64,000 bases of DNA from CAINVV01 sp037137375 (GTDB lineage: Bacteria; Bacteroidota; Bacteroidia; Bacteroidales; Prolixibacteraceae): contig JBAXKJ010000013.1 in NCBI GenBank assembly GCA_037137375.1, positions 72,632-136,631 of the forward strand. Reading direction: 5' to 3'. Both the position numbers and the translations under genes were made by a program. This document shows, piece by piece, positions 45,997-54,326 of this stretch; the first letter of the stretch is position 1; each line of letters starts with the position of its first letter. The notes under the pieces were generated by a model that was given only the letters and a program-made list of their open reading frames with translations, did not search any database and was not told the DNA's origin.

Positions 45997-48900
45997 TTAC
46001 AAGTTAATATTCAGTCCCAGAACATAGCTTTGGTTCGTGCCTTCCGGATCGAATCCTTTCATCCAGTTGCTCTTCGCCACATAAAAAGGGTTCGATAATG
46101 AAACATAGAAGCGAACTTTTTCAATTTTAGCTGCTTTCAAGATGTGGGCAGGCAAGGAATAGCCAAGTGTGAGAGTTTTGATCTTGAAAAACGACTGATC
46201 AACGTAGCTTAGTGACTGATAACCATTGTATTCATAAAATTTTCGGTTTCGATACAAGGCTGGAAGATTTCCGTTTTCATTGGTATTTGCCACCCAGTAA
46301 TCGAAGGAGGTATATTGACCACCATTCGACGGATCGTATCCGGCTGCAGGATTTGAACCCCACTGTCCCCAACGGAAATAGGCATAAATACTTAAGTCAA
46401 AATTCTTGTAAACAAAGTCGTTATTGAATCCGGCAAACCATTTGGGGGTTGGTGATCCCAGGTATCGGATATCCTTGTTTTCATCGATAATACTATCTCC
46501 ATCTAAATCCAGGACGTGAATATCTCCCGGTTTGAAGGAATTTGCCTTTTTTGCATCTTTAAACAGAATTGCTGCCTGAGAAGCCTCTGCGGTTTTCCAG
46601 ATCCCTTCATAAACAAATGATTGAATAGAATTGATGGGTTTACCAATCATCAAAGTTGAAGTTTCCTTTGTATTACCAATCTGTATATTCTTGTCTTCTA
46701 TCAGACTCACAATCTTCTCTTTATTGCTTGAGAAAGTAATAGTTGAGTTCCATTGGAAATCTTTGGTTTTAACATTCACGGTATTCAATGAAATCTCTAC
46801 ACCCCGATTGTTTGTTGCCCCAATGTTTTGATAGATTCCAAATAAACCATCGTTTCCTGAAGAGGTAGGAAGTGTACGGAAAAGCAAAATATCGCTGGTT
46901 TTGGTATCATATACGTCGACCACTGCATTGACCCTACCTTTGAATAGTGTCATATCCAAACCTAAATCTGTAGTGGCCGATTTTTCCCATTTGGTATCGG
47001 TATTACCTATCGTATTGTTGTACAAATAACGTCCCACCGCGACATCCTGAAAGGCTAAGCCGGTAGAAGCAGCGCTGACCCCGCTTTGAGTTCCATAAGC
47101 ATTAATACCCGAGTTGCCTGTTACTCCATAGGTTGCCCTGAATTTTAGATCATCAAGCCAGCTTTTAGTGCTTTTCATAAAAGATTCGTCACTGACACGC
47201 CAGGCCAATGCGGCCGATGGGAAATTTGCCCACTTGTGTCCTTCCGCCAATACTGAAGCACCATCCCGACGAACTGAGGCAGTAAAAAGATACTTTCCCT
47301 TGAAGTCATAATTAAGGCGCCCCGCGTAAGAATAAGTTTGCGTTTGTGTATATCCGGATACGATATTGGGGTTAATTCCGGACGTCAGGTTATACCAAAG
47401 GTTGGTTGATATTAACTGATCATAGCTCGTACCGGTCATAACATCTGAAATTCCTTTGGTCCACGAAGTCAGTCCTGTTAAGGTAAAACAATGGTTACCT
47501 ATCTTTTTATTGTATGTTGCGATATTGTTCCATTCTACATAACGACGATCTGTCTTCGACATGGAAGCAGTCGTTTTCTTTGTGGTATTGATCTGTGTTG
47601 AAGCATCATTATCAACGTACGATCCGGAAGTGTTATTTTGTATACTCGTGCTGAATTGTGAGCGAAGGGTTAATCCTTTTAATGGTTTCACATCCAGATA
47701 TCCGTTTGCCACGATGTTCGTTCCATATGATTTCTTGTTATAAAAGTAATCAGTGGTGCCGTCAATCAAAGGATTTGCATAACCAGTAGCTCCCAAAGGA
47801 TAGGTAACCAATATTCCGTTTGCATCGTAAGGAACCCCTAATTGCATTCCTGTGGTAGCAGTGCCCGCATACGGACTCGTTTTTACGGAATTATAGGTTA
47901 TTTGCGTATTTATTCCAACATGGATCCATTCACGAATCCTATGGTCGATGTTTGACCGAAAGTTAAAACGTTCGTTTGAACCCTTTTTGAAGCTTGTTTC
48001 AGTTCCGTAATAGCTTATGGAAAATCGAGCTGTAGTCTTGTCGTTTCCTCCCATAGCAGTAATCTGATGGTTGTGAAACAATGCATTTTGCATCAACTCA
48101 TTGTCGTAATTTGTCCACTGATTAGCCATGTAAGCGTTGTAAGTTTCATTGGTACCCAACAGTAAGGTAAGGTCGCTGCTTGGAGTCCACAACTTGGCAT
48201 TTTGAGCGGCAATTTTTTGAGGCTCCAGCCAATTCTCTCCTGAACGATATTCAGGATGAGCAGCCATCATGTCCAAACCGGTAAAACCATTGTAGGAAAT
48301 AGCCATTTTACCTGGCTGAGCCTTCTTCGTCGTGACAATGATTACGCCATTGGCTCCTTGTGAACCATAAATTGCAGTCGAGGAAGCATCCTTTAAGACA
48401 TCAATCGATTCAACATCCGCAGGATTTAAATCGCTTAAAGAACCACCCTGTACCCCATCGATGATCACCAATGGGTTATTGCTCCCATTAATGGAGCGGT
48501 TACCACGAATTCTAAGGGTTGTGCCGTTCACGTCCAATCCGGCCACACGACCTTGCATCGCAGTAGCAACGTTGGCCGTTGGGGTGGCCATGATCACTTT
48601 TTCCTTCACAGAGGAAACCGATCCTGTAACGTCCCTTTTCTTTAATGTACCATATCCGATAGCGACTACTTCCTCTATTCCAACGGTTTCTTCTTCAAGA
48701 ATCACATTAATTGTTGTTCTCCCTCCTATGGAAACTTCCTGAGTTTTCATTCCAATAAAGGAAAATAACAATTTCGCAGACGGCGAAACATTATCCAACG
48801 AATACTTCCCTTCAGTCCCGGTAGTCGTTCCGCTGTTTGTCCCCTTTATCAGCACTGACACGCCCGGAATCGGCAATCCGGAACTGTCTGTCACTTTCCC

Positions 48901-49044
48901 GGAAATGCTTCCAGCCTGGGAAGTGCTGTTTGCGACTACCATCAGTGAACAACAAAGAGAGAATAGAATGGATAATTTCATCATTCTCCAAAGTTGTTTT
49001 CGACTCTCCTGCAAGGGAAAATCATTGAATAACATTTTTTTCAT
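45997..49044 (-). CDS. susC: SusC/RagA TonB-linked outer-membrane transporter
   Basis: TonB-dependent channel importing oligosaccharides across the outer membrane with SusD. 1015 aa; signal sequence (MMKLSILFSLCCSLMVVANS) after a short charged extension. Then a carboxypeptidase-regulatory-like domain (about 46-125: GSISGKVTDSSGLPIPGVSV), a TonB-box-like region (EEVVAIGYGTLKKRDVTGSV), a plug domain with IYGSQGANGVIIVTTK, and a long beta-barrel ending in VLGLNINL. No anti-sigma-interacting N-terminal extension is visible, so it is not an ECF/anti-sigma-regulated type. 97 bases separate it from the apiosidase-like gene upstream; it may start a transcript there or be read through from the DeoR operon. 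Confidence 0.96.
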   Translation of the reverse strand: MKKMLFNDFPLQESRKQLWRMMKLSILFSLCCSLMVVANSTSQAGSISGKVTDSSGLPIPGVSVLIKGTNSGTTTGTEGKYSLDNVSPSAKLLFSFIGMKTQEVSIGGRTTINVILEEETVGIEEVVAIGYGTLKKRDVTGSVSSVKEKVIMATPTANVATAMQGRVAGLDVNGTTLRIRGNRSINGSNNPLVIIDGVQGGSLSDLNPADVESIDVLKDASSTAIYGSQGANGVIIVTTKKAQPGKMAISYNGFTGLDMMAAHPEYRSGENWLEPQKIAAQNAKLWTPSSDLTLLLGTNETYNAYMANQWTNYDNELMQNALFHNHQITAMGGNDKTTARFSISYYGTETSFKKGSNERFNFRSNIDHRIREWIHVGINTQITYNSVKTSPYAGTATTGMQLGVPYDANGILVTYPLGATGYANPLIDGTTDYFYNKKSYGTNIVANGYLDVKPLKGLTLRSQFSTSIQNNTSGSYVDNDASTQINTTKKTTASMSKTDRRYVEWNNIATYNKKIGNHCFTLTGLTSWTKGISDVMTGTSYDQLISTNLWYNLTSGINPNIVSGYTQTQTYSYAGRLNYDFKGKYLFTASVRRDGASVLAEGHKWANFPSAALAWRVSDESFMKSTKSWLDDLKFRATYGVTGNSGINAYGTQSGVSAASTGLAFQDVAVGRYLYNNTIGNTDTKWEKSATTDLGLDMTLFKGRVNAVVDVYDTKTSDILLFRTLPTSSGNDGLFGIYQNIGATNNRGVEISLNTVNVKTKDFQWNSTITFSSNKEKIVSLIEDKNIQIGNTKETSTLMIGKPINSIQSFVYEGIWKTAEASQAAILFKDAKKANSFKPGDIHVLDLDGDSIIDENKDIRYLGSPTPKWFAGFNNDFVYKNFDLSIYAYFRWGQWGSNPAAGYDPSNGGQYTSFDYWVANTNENGNLPALYRNRKFYEYNGYQSLSYVDQSFFKIKTLTLGYSLPAHILKAAKIEKVRFYVSLSNPFYVAKSNWMKGFDPEGTNQSYVLGLNINL

Positions 49045-49141
49045 AATTTTGAAATGCTTATTAATTAATTAAACTGGTTCACAACATTAATTGTTAATTG
49101 ACCCTAAAAAGAATGAACCATAAACTTCGTCGGTCATAATA

Positions 49142-50764
49142 TTATTTTGGTATTTCAGTGATTCGCAAGGCTAAATATGGTTTAACTGGAAGCCTGACCC
49201 TCTTCATCTCTTTGTCGTAAACGCGATAATCGATCACGTCAGTGGTTTCGAATGTCATTGGGCAGGTTTGAATGGTCATATCCCAGGTATCGACAATCTC
49301 AACTTTGAATCTTTTGCCTTCCTTAAGCCGCTCGTAACCTGCATTTTTTGCGGGCAGATTGAACTGCCATGAATCGTTGCATTCCTTACCCAGATAAATT
49401 ATATAGTATCCATTCCCGGCAGTTGAAGTGCGATGATCGCGGCCAAGATCTGCTAATTGCAACGGATTTGGACACTGTTCGACGATGCTCCGGAGAAAAG
49501 CGATCCGTTTCCAGCTGGATCCTTTAAAAGATCCTCCCTTTGCCCAGAAAATTGTATCACGATCATCTTTAAATAGATAGGCTTCACCATGGGTAACATA
49601 CGTTCCGGCTATCACACCCATCCAAACGAGGTAGGTCATTTCCTCCGGACTGTATCTGCCCCATCGCTGCTTCAGGTTTCCCTCATAACCGACTTCATCG
49701 TAAATAACAGGCTTGTAATAGGCACATCGAAGTATGGCGGCCGCACCCCAGTTCATGACCGGCGACTCGTCCTGAATGCTGACATGTGTAAACCATGGTT
49801 CCCAGTACTCGTAATATTTGGCTGTGCTGCCATGGATGGAGCATAAATGACGATATGGATCAGACTGATAGACCGTTTTCGAAAGTAACTCCCAATCGCT
49901 GTGCGTCTTGGATTTCACTAAATCCCATTCGTTGGCCATCGACCACCATATATTTCGGAACGAGGCTAACCGGGCTGTCAGGTATTCTATGTACTTGATA
50001 TTGCAATCATTAGGCATGGCATCAAATCCCCATCTGCCCTTGTCGTAGGGATGAAAAAGGATCAGATCAGCTTGAATACCTAGATTTTCCAATGCGTCGA
50101 TTTGTTCTTCGAGACGTTGAAAGAACACTGGATTAAACTTTTTGAAATCCCATATTTTCACCTCTTTTCCTTGAGCGTCCTTTTTAACTTCCTTAACGGC
50201 ATAAGGATAGATCTCCGGTTCTTCCTTCACCAAATCATAGTTCTTTGGGAAAACACACATCCTAACCTTGTTGAACCCTGAATTCTTCAGACTATTCAGT
50301 GTGATTTTCTGAAGGTCCGCGCCCATATGGTTCCAGGCATAAGCAGTAGTCCCGAAAGGAAAATATCGTTTGCCGTCGGCATATTTAAAATTATAGGTGT
50401 CGCTGACTTTAACCATCCCATGATTTTTTCCGTTTGCCACAATACACTCGAAGCTTCCCTTCTTATTATTCAATGCCGGAATATTACTGCTGGTAGTGTA
50501 GCTCCAGATACCTGTTTCATTGGGCATGAAACGCAATTTGTAAAGGTTGTTTCCGTCATAAAATCCTGACACCACAAAACTCGTGTCCTTGTTGAAAAAT
50601 CTGGCAGATAATTTGACCGCAGAGAAACTTTGCTCCGGATTTGAGTGATTTAATACCACTTCAAAGCGTGACCATCTTTCTACTTTTTGTTGAGCTACAG
50701 CAACATTCTGGAAACAAATAAATCCAAAGAGGATAATAGCTATCAACGACAATTTAGTTTTCAT
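49142..50764 (-). CDS. Apiosidase-like (DUF5060/DUF4038-type) secreted glycosidase
   Basis: Predicted clan-A glycosidase, 540 aa from the ATG at 50764, with a signal peptide ending near NVAVAQ. An N-terminal Ig-like DUF5060 domain (ERWSRFEVVLNHS, about 28-115) is followed by a TIM barrel of the apiosidase-like (DUF4038) type: KRYFPFGTTAYAWNHMG, acid/base candidate Glu279 in WWSMANEWD and nucleophile candidate Glu357 in VIYDEVGYEG. A small C-terminal beta domain (about 430-540) closes it. Its ATG overlaps the stop of the residual rbsC frame (ATGA), so it was built into the apiose-type operon. That context supports release of apiose or an apiosyl unit. The NE motif looks more GH5-like than GH140, so it may be a related but separate family. 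Confidence 0.68.
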   Translation of the reverse strand: MKTKLSLIAIILFGFICFQNVAVAQQKVERWSRFEVVLNHSNPEQSFSAVKLSARFFNKDTSFVVSGFYDGNNLYKLRFMPNETGIWSYTTSSNIPALNNKKGSFECIVANGKNHGMVKVSDTYNFKYADGKRYFPFGTTAYAWNHMGADLQKITLNSLKNSGFNKVRMCVFPKNYDLVKEEPEIYPYAVKEVKKDAQGKEVKIWDFKKFNPVFFQRLEEQIDALENLGIQADLILFHPYDKGRWGFDAMPNDCNIKYIEYLTARLASFRNIWWSMANEWDLVKSKTHSDWELLSKTVYQSDPYRHLCSIHGSTAKYYEYWEPWFTHVSIQDESPVMNWGAAAILRCAYYKPVIYDEVGYEGNLKQRWGRYSPEEMTYLVWMGVIAGTYVTHGEAYLFKDDRDTIFWAKGGSFKGSSWKRIAFLRSIVEQCPNPLQLADLGRDHRTSTAGNGYYIIYLGKECNDSWQFNLPAKNAGYERLKEGKRFKVEIVDTWDMTIQTCPMTFETTDVIDYRVYDKEMKRVRLPVKPYLALRITEIPK

Positions 50765-51064
50765 TTCGAATTCAGTTTTTCTATTATTACAGCCAGAAGG
50801 ATTACAAGACACTTGACAACCTTTTGCCAGAAAGGCGAAACATTAAGAAGTACGAGTCCGTTGTTCAGGATTCCGATGATCAGCGCCCCTTGTCGCCGCC
50901 GACTCTCCCAGGACAACAAACCATGGATTATTCAGTGTTGAAATAACAACTGCCATTTTTTCGACATGCTTCTTTTCAGAAGTCTGATTACAACTGCCTA
51001 ATCCTGAAATAACAAGCAGAATAAAAAATAATCTAATCGTTACCGTTTGCTTTATCATTATCAT
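50761..51064 (-). pseudogene. Ribose-type ABC transporter deletion scar (rbsB'-'rbsC)
   Basis: Two unrelated gene ends are joined out of frame. From 51064 the first frame reads a lipoprotein signal (LVISGLGSC, Cys25) and KMAVVISTLNNPWFVVLGESA, the N-terminus of an RbsB-type sugar-binding protein, and then goes into nonsense up to a stop at 50843. In a second frame, 50889-50761 encodes 42 residues (GALIIGILNNGLVLLN ... LLAVIIEKLNSK), the C-terminus of an RbsC-type permease. The start overlaps the transketolase stop (ATGA), and the rbsC stop overlaps the next ATG (ATGA). Both outer couplings survive, so a single internal deletion probably removed the rest of rbsB, most of rbsC and any ATPase gene between. 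No functional transporter can be made. Confidence 0.85.
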
Positions 51065-52014
51065 GAATTAAGCAGATTAAGAGCCGTCTCCATCAATCCT
51101 TCACCCGAGATTCCATAGTATTCGAATATTTCTGTCTGCGATCCTGTTACGGTCTCCTCATCGGGGATGCCTACCAACTTGAACTTTACGAATAAGCGCT
51201 CCTTCATCAACAATGATGCACAGGCTTCGCCGAGTCCTCCATGTACGCTGTGTTCTTCGACCGTTATCACCGCTTTGCAACGTTTCGCAGCCTCAATTAT
51301 AGTATTGATATCCAATGGATTAATAGTATGCATACTGATCACTTCTGCGTTGATGCCTTTCCCCTCGAGCAGTCTTGCAGCTTCATAAGCAGGCGCAACA
51401 GTTTCCCCGCAGGCAATAAAAGCCACATCATCACCCTTACAAATAACAGTTGCCTTCCCGATTTCGAACTTTCCCCCCATCCGGGGAAGGTTAGGCATGG
51501 CTTTTTTACCGAACTTCAGGTAAATTGGCTTGCTCGATCTTGCTGCCGCCAGAATCGCCTCCCGGGTTTCAAAATTATCGGCAGGAATTACGATTTGAAT
51601 GTTGTTGATGGCTCTGAAAACGGCTACGTCGTGAATGGAATGATGGGTTGAACCCAAGGCCCCATAGCTCACGCCGGCACTGATACCAACCAGTGTAACG
51701 GGGATATTGGAGTACGCCACATCGTTTTTTATCTGTTCCAGCGAACGGGTGGTCAGGAAACAAGCCGGAGATACAGCGAATACTTTTTTACCGGCAGATG
51801 CCAGACCAGCAGCCACTCCCACAAGGTTTTGTTCTGCAATACCAACTTCCACAATTTGATCCGGAAATTTTTCACCAAATGGAACAAGCTTTCCTGAACC
51901 TCTTGAATCACTGGTAACTGCCAGAATATTTCGGTCATCTCCGGCCAATTCTATCAAAGTAGCCGAAAATTCCTCCAGATTGGCTTTCCCAATATTGAGC
52001 GCTTGTAATGTCAT
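51061..52014 (-). CDS. Transketolase C-terminal subunit (apulose-4-P transketolase-like)
   Basis: 317-aa subunit with the pyrimidine-binding and C-terminal domains of transketolase. Visible segments are VTSDSRGSGK, VEVGIAEQNLVGVAAGLA (catalytic Glu of the pyrimidine domain), GSTHHSIHDVAVFRAINNI, and VITVEEHSVHGGLGEA. Pairs with the N-terminal subunit encoded 9 bases upstream. Split transketolases of this size occur in pentose or branched-pentose operons, including the D-apiose route, where the enzyme works on apulose 4-phosphate. Assignment to apiose rests on the neighbours (kinase, isomerase, ABC remnant, apiosidase-like enzyme), not on residues I can map. Stop overlaps the start of the rbsB fragment. 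Confidence 0.85.
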   Translation of the reverse strand: MTLQALNIGKANLEEFSATLIELAGDDRNILAVTSDSRGSGKLVPFGEKFPDQIVEVGIAEQNLVGVAAGLASAGKKVFAVSPACFLTTRSLEQIKNDVAYSNIPVTLVGISAGVSYGALGSTHHSIHDVAVFRAINNIQIVIPADNFETREAILAAARSSKPIYLKFGKKAMPNLPRMGGKFEIGKATVICKGDDVAFIACGETVAPAYEAARLLEGKGINAEVISMHTINPLDINTIIEAAKRCKAVITVEEHSVHGGLGEACASLLMKERLFVKFKLVGIPDEETVTGSQTEIFEYYGISGEGLMETALNLLNS

Positions 52015-52023
52015 AAGCTTCTT

Positions 52024-52884
52024 TTAAATCAATTTTTTTGTCAATTCTGCCAACTGTTGATCCAACTCCCCGATTGCCAGTTTGTAATTTTCATCATTAG
52101 GCACACCGTGGTGCCATTTGGCCTTGTCTTCCATGTAACTCACCCCTTTGCCTTTTATAGTATGGGCAATAACAAGGGTTGGTTTGCCTGATTCAATCGG
52201 GATTCTGCCAAATGCTTCGCGCAATTGTGGAATACTGTTTCCGTCTACAGAAATCACACTCCACCCAAAAGCCCTGAATTTTTCGTCAATCGGATAAGGG
52301 CTGCAAACATCCTGAATACGACCACTAATTTGCAAACTGTTATGATCCAGGATCGCCACCAGATTATCCAGTTTGTAATGAGAAGCCATCATGGCAGCCT
52401 CCCAGTTCGATCCCTCAGCAAGCTCCCCATCGCCAAGCAATGTGTAAACTTTGAAGGTCAGATGATCCTTTTTACCGGCTAACGCGATTCCTGCACTCAC
52501 CGGGAGTCCATGTCCGAGGGCACCGGTATTGAATTCAATCCCGTTGACTTTACGTGTCGGATGACCCACATATTTTGACTGAAATTTGCTGATGGTCTCC
52601 AGGTCACTTTCGGGAAAAAATCCTTGATCGGCCAGCACAACATACAATGATTCAACCGAATGACCCTTACTTTGAACATACCTGTCCCTGTTCTTATCCC
52701 CGAAATTTTCGGGTGAGACATTTAAAATATCGTTGTATAAAACATTCAGAATATCGGTACAGGAAAGACTTCCACCGGTATGTCCGGCATTAGCCATCTT
52801 AATATACTTCAGAATTGACTTTCTGTAGTTGACCGATTTAATCTGTAACTCCAGATCAGTAAATTTATGCTCCATTTCTTGCAA
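52024..52884 (-). CDS. Transketolase N-terminal subunit (TPP-binding)
   Basis: 286-aa pyrophosphate-binding subunit of a split transketolase. TPP/Mg motif GDGELAEGSNWEAAMMA...LDHN is intact, preceded by NAGHTGGSLSCTDIL and GALGHGLPVSAGIALA. Start is MQEMEH at 52884 or the internal Met at 52875. It is 9 bases upstream of the C-terminal subunit and 9 bases downstream of the isomerase. Together the subunits would transfer a two-carbon ketol group in the cytosol. In the apiose scheme apulose 4-phosphate reacts with glyceraldehyde 3-phosphate to give dihydroxyacetone phosphate and xylulose 5-phosphate (established pathway, applied here by context). Confidence 0.85.
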   Translation of the reverse strand: MQEMEHKFTDLELQIKSVNYRKSILKYIKMANAGHTGGSLSCTDILNVLYNDILNVSPENFGDKNRDRYVQSKGHSVESLYVVLADQGFFPESDLETISKFQSKYVGHPTRKVNGIEFNTGALGHGLPVSAGIALAGKKDHLTFKVYTLLGDGELAEGSNWEAAMMASHYKLDNLVAILDHNSLQISGRIQDVCSPYPIDEKFRAFGWSVISVDGNSIPQLREAFGRIPIESGKPTLVIAHTIKGKGVSYMEDKAKWHHGVPNDENYKLAIGELDQQLAELTKKLI

Positions 52885-52893
52885 CTTATCGTG

Positions 52894-54309
52894 CTATTTG
52901 TGTGAATACAACTCCCAACCTAAATAATTCCCAATTGCTTCTTCCAGGATTCCGGCAACATTTCCCCGGACCATTGCCACGTGGTGTTCATATCCGTTTT
53001 TACACAGGTATTTCATTAAATCCTGAAGATTTGGAATTTCGCACACGGCAATGCCCCCATCCATTCCATAGGGATCGTCGGTCATCAATCCTTCTCCTAA
53101 ATAGGATTTGATGATGCCTTTCCTGTCATCCGTCGAAATACGGAAATAAGTCATGTTACCCGCCGCAACTTTTCCTTTCACTGCACCAAAAGTATCTTCG
53201 CTTCCCAGGACAGTTCCCAAAACATCCAGGCTTCCGATTTCAATCTCATTTTGGAAGAATGACTTTGGATAATTGCTGCAATGGGTACAGACCACTTTGT
53301 TGCGATCCTCTGCAAAATTGTTGTTCCAGTCGAGGATGGCCGAAGGAGTCTGGGCCGCGAGGGCCAGCGCATACATAGAAACTGTTCCGGCCACATCCAC
53401 CTCGCAGGCCGATGGCATCAGTTTCTCTCCCATCATGCTCATGGTAACACAGGCAGCACATCCATAGTTTTTCTCAATCGATTCCCAGCATTGGATAGCC
53501 GAAATATCAATATCATTTTCCTGAATCCAGTTTTCAACTGCAAGCCCAAAACGGGCCTGTTTGGCAATTTTACCCTGACTGGCAATACCGCATATTCCAT
53601 AATTCCGTATAGCCTCCACCTTTGCCAGAACTGAAGGATCATTTTCACTGATTTTCCCAGCGGCGGCAATGATCTCCGACATATCAACCGGGACCACAGT
53701 AATATCGCTTAGCTGCAACAATTTTTCGCTGAAACGCATCGTTTGAAATCCCATTGGACGAGCACCGATCGCACCGACGCGCAGACCTTTCAAGCCTTTC
53801 ACCACACGGCAAATGCCGGCGAATTTCAAAAGATCCTTGGTGAATTCGGAACAATCCAAACTATAAGTGTGGAAAGTCGTGTCGGTAAATTTTATGCCAT
53901 GTTGGTAGAAATTATTGCAAACGGAGAGTTTTCCACAGAAGGCATCGCGCCGACTCTTCACATCCACTTTATCGTTGTCATCATCCACAGCGACTACCAG
54001 GACAGGCACCTTCAATCCAGACATTTTGATCGAATTAACGACCCCCAGCTCATCACCAAAATTTGGAAGTACCACAACAATTCCTTCAATCGACTGGCTG
54101 TTATTGCGGAATAAATTGGCGCATTTTACGGCGTCAGCGTAACCCTCAATGTTTCCTGTCGGCGTTTCTTCAGATGCCAGAACGATGGTATGATAACCCA
54201 ACTTTTCGAGTTTGGCAAGAACTTTGGCTCTTGCATCTACTGCCAGTTTTGAATTGAAGATGTTACGGGTTGCAATGATGACCCCAAATGTTTGCTTTTT
54301 AAGTTGCAT
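52894..54309 (-). CDS. FucI/AraA-family sugar isomerase (candidate D-apiose isomerase)
   Basis: 471-aa cytosolic aldose-ketose isomerase candidate of the L-fucose/L-arabinose isomerase superfamily. I use the ATG at 54309 (MQLKKQTFGVIIATRN), which lies just after the kinase stop and starts directly at the Rossmann-like first strand; a longer start at 54366 would overlap the kinase. Recognisable parts are VVVLPNFGDELGV, RVGAIGARPMGFQTMRFSEKLL, a QCWESIEKNYGCAACVTMSMMGE metal-site region, and a C-terminal beta-barrel ending GYEHHVAMVRGNVAG. In context with a kinase and split transketolase it fits the apiose-to-apulose isomerase step. L-fucose or another pentose is the alternative. Confidence 0.72.
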   Translation of the reverse strand: MQLKKQTFGVIIATRNIFNSKLAVDARAKVLAKLEKLGYHTIVLASEETPTGNIEGYADAVKCANLFRNNSQSIEGIVVVLPNFGDELGVVNSIKMSGLKVPVLVVAVDDDNDKVDVKSRRDAFCGKLSVCNNFYQHGIKFTDTTFHTYSLDCSEFTKDLLKFAGICRVVKGLKGLRVGAIGARPMGFQTMRFSEKLLQLSDITVVPVDMSEIIAAAGKISENDPSVLAKVEAIRNYGICGIASQGKIAKQARFGLAVENWIQENDIDISAIQCWESIEKNYGCAACVTMSMMGEKLMPSACEVDVAGTVSMYALALAAQTPSAILDWNNNFAEDRNKVVCTHCSNYPKSFFQNEIEIGSLDVLGTVLGSEDTFGAVKGKVAAGNMTYFRISTDDRKGIIKSYLGEGLMTDDPYGMDGGIAVCEIPNLQDLMKYLCKNGYEHHVAMVRGNVAGILEEAIGNYLGWELYSHK

Positions 54310-54326
54310 GATCTTAAGATTAAAAT

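Noticed and set aside
49045..49141. susC promoter (TAATGTTG as -7 element)
   Set aside because: One mismatch to consensus and no convincing -33 partner, so not listed as a feature.
50843..51064. A genuine 73-aa small lipoprotein
   Set aside because: The first 50 residues are the start of an RbsB-type protein and the rest is out-of-frame rbsC sequence, so it is better read as a deletion remnant.
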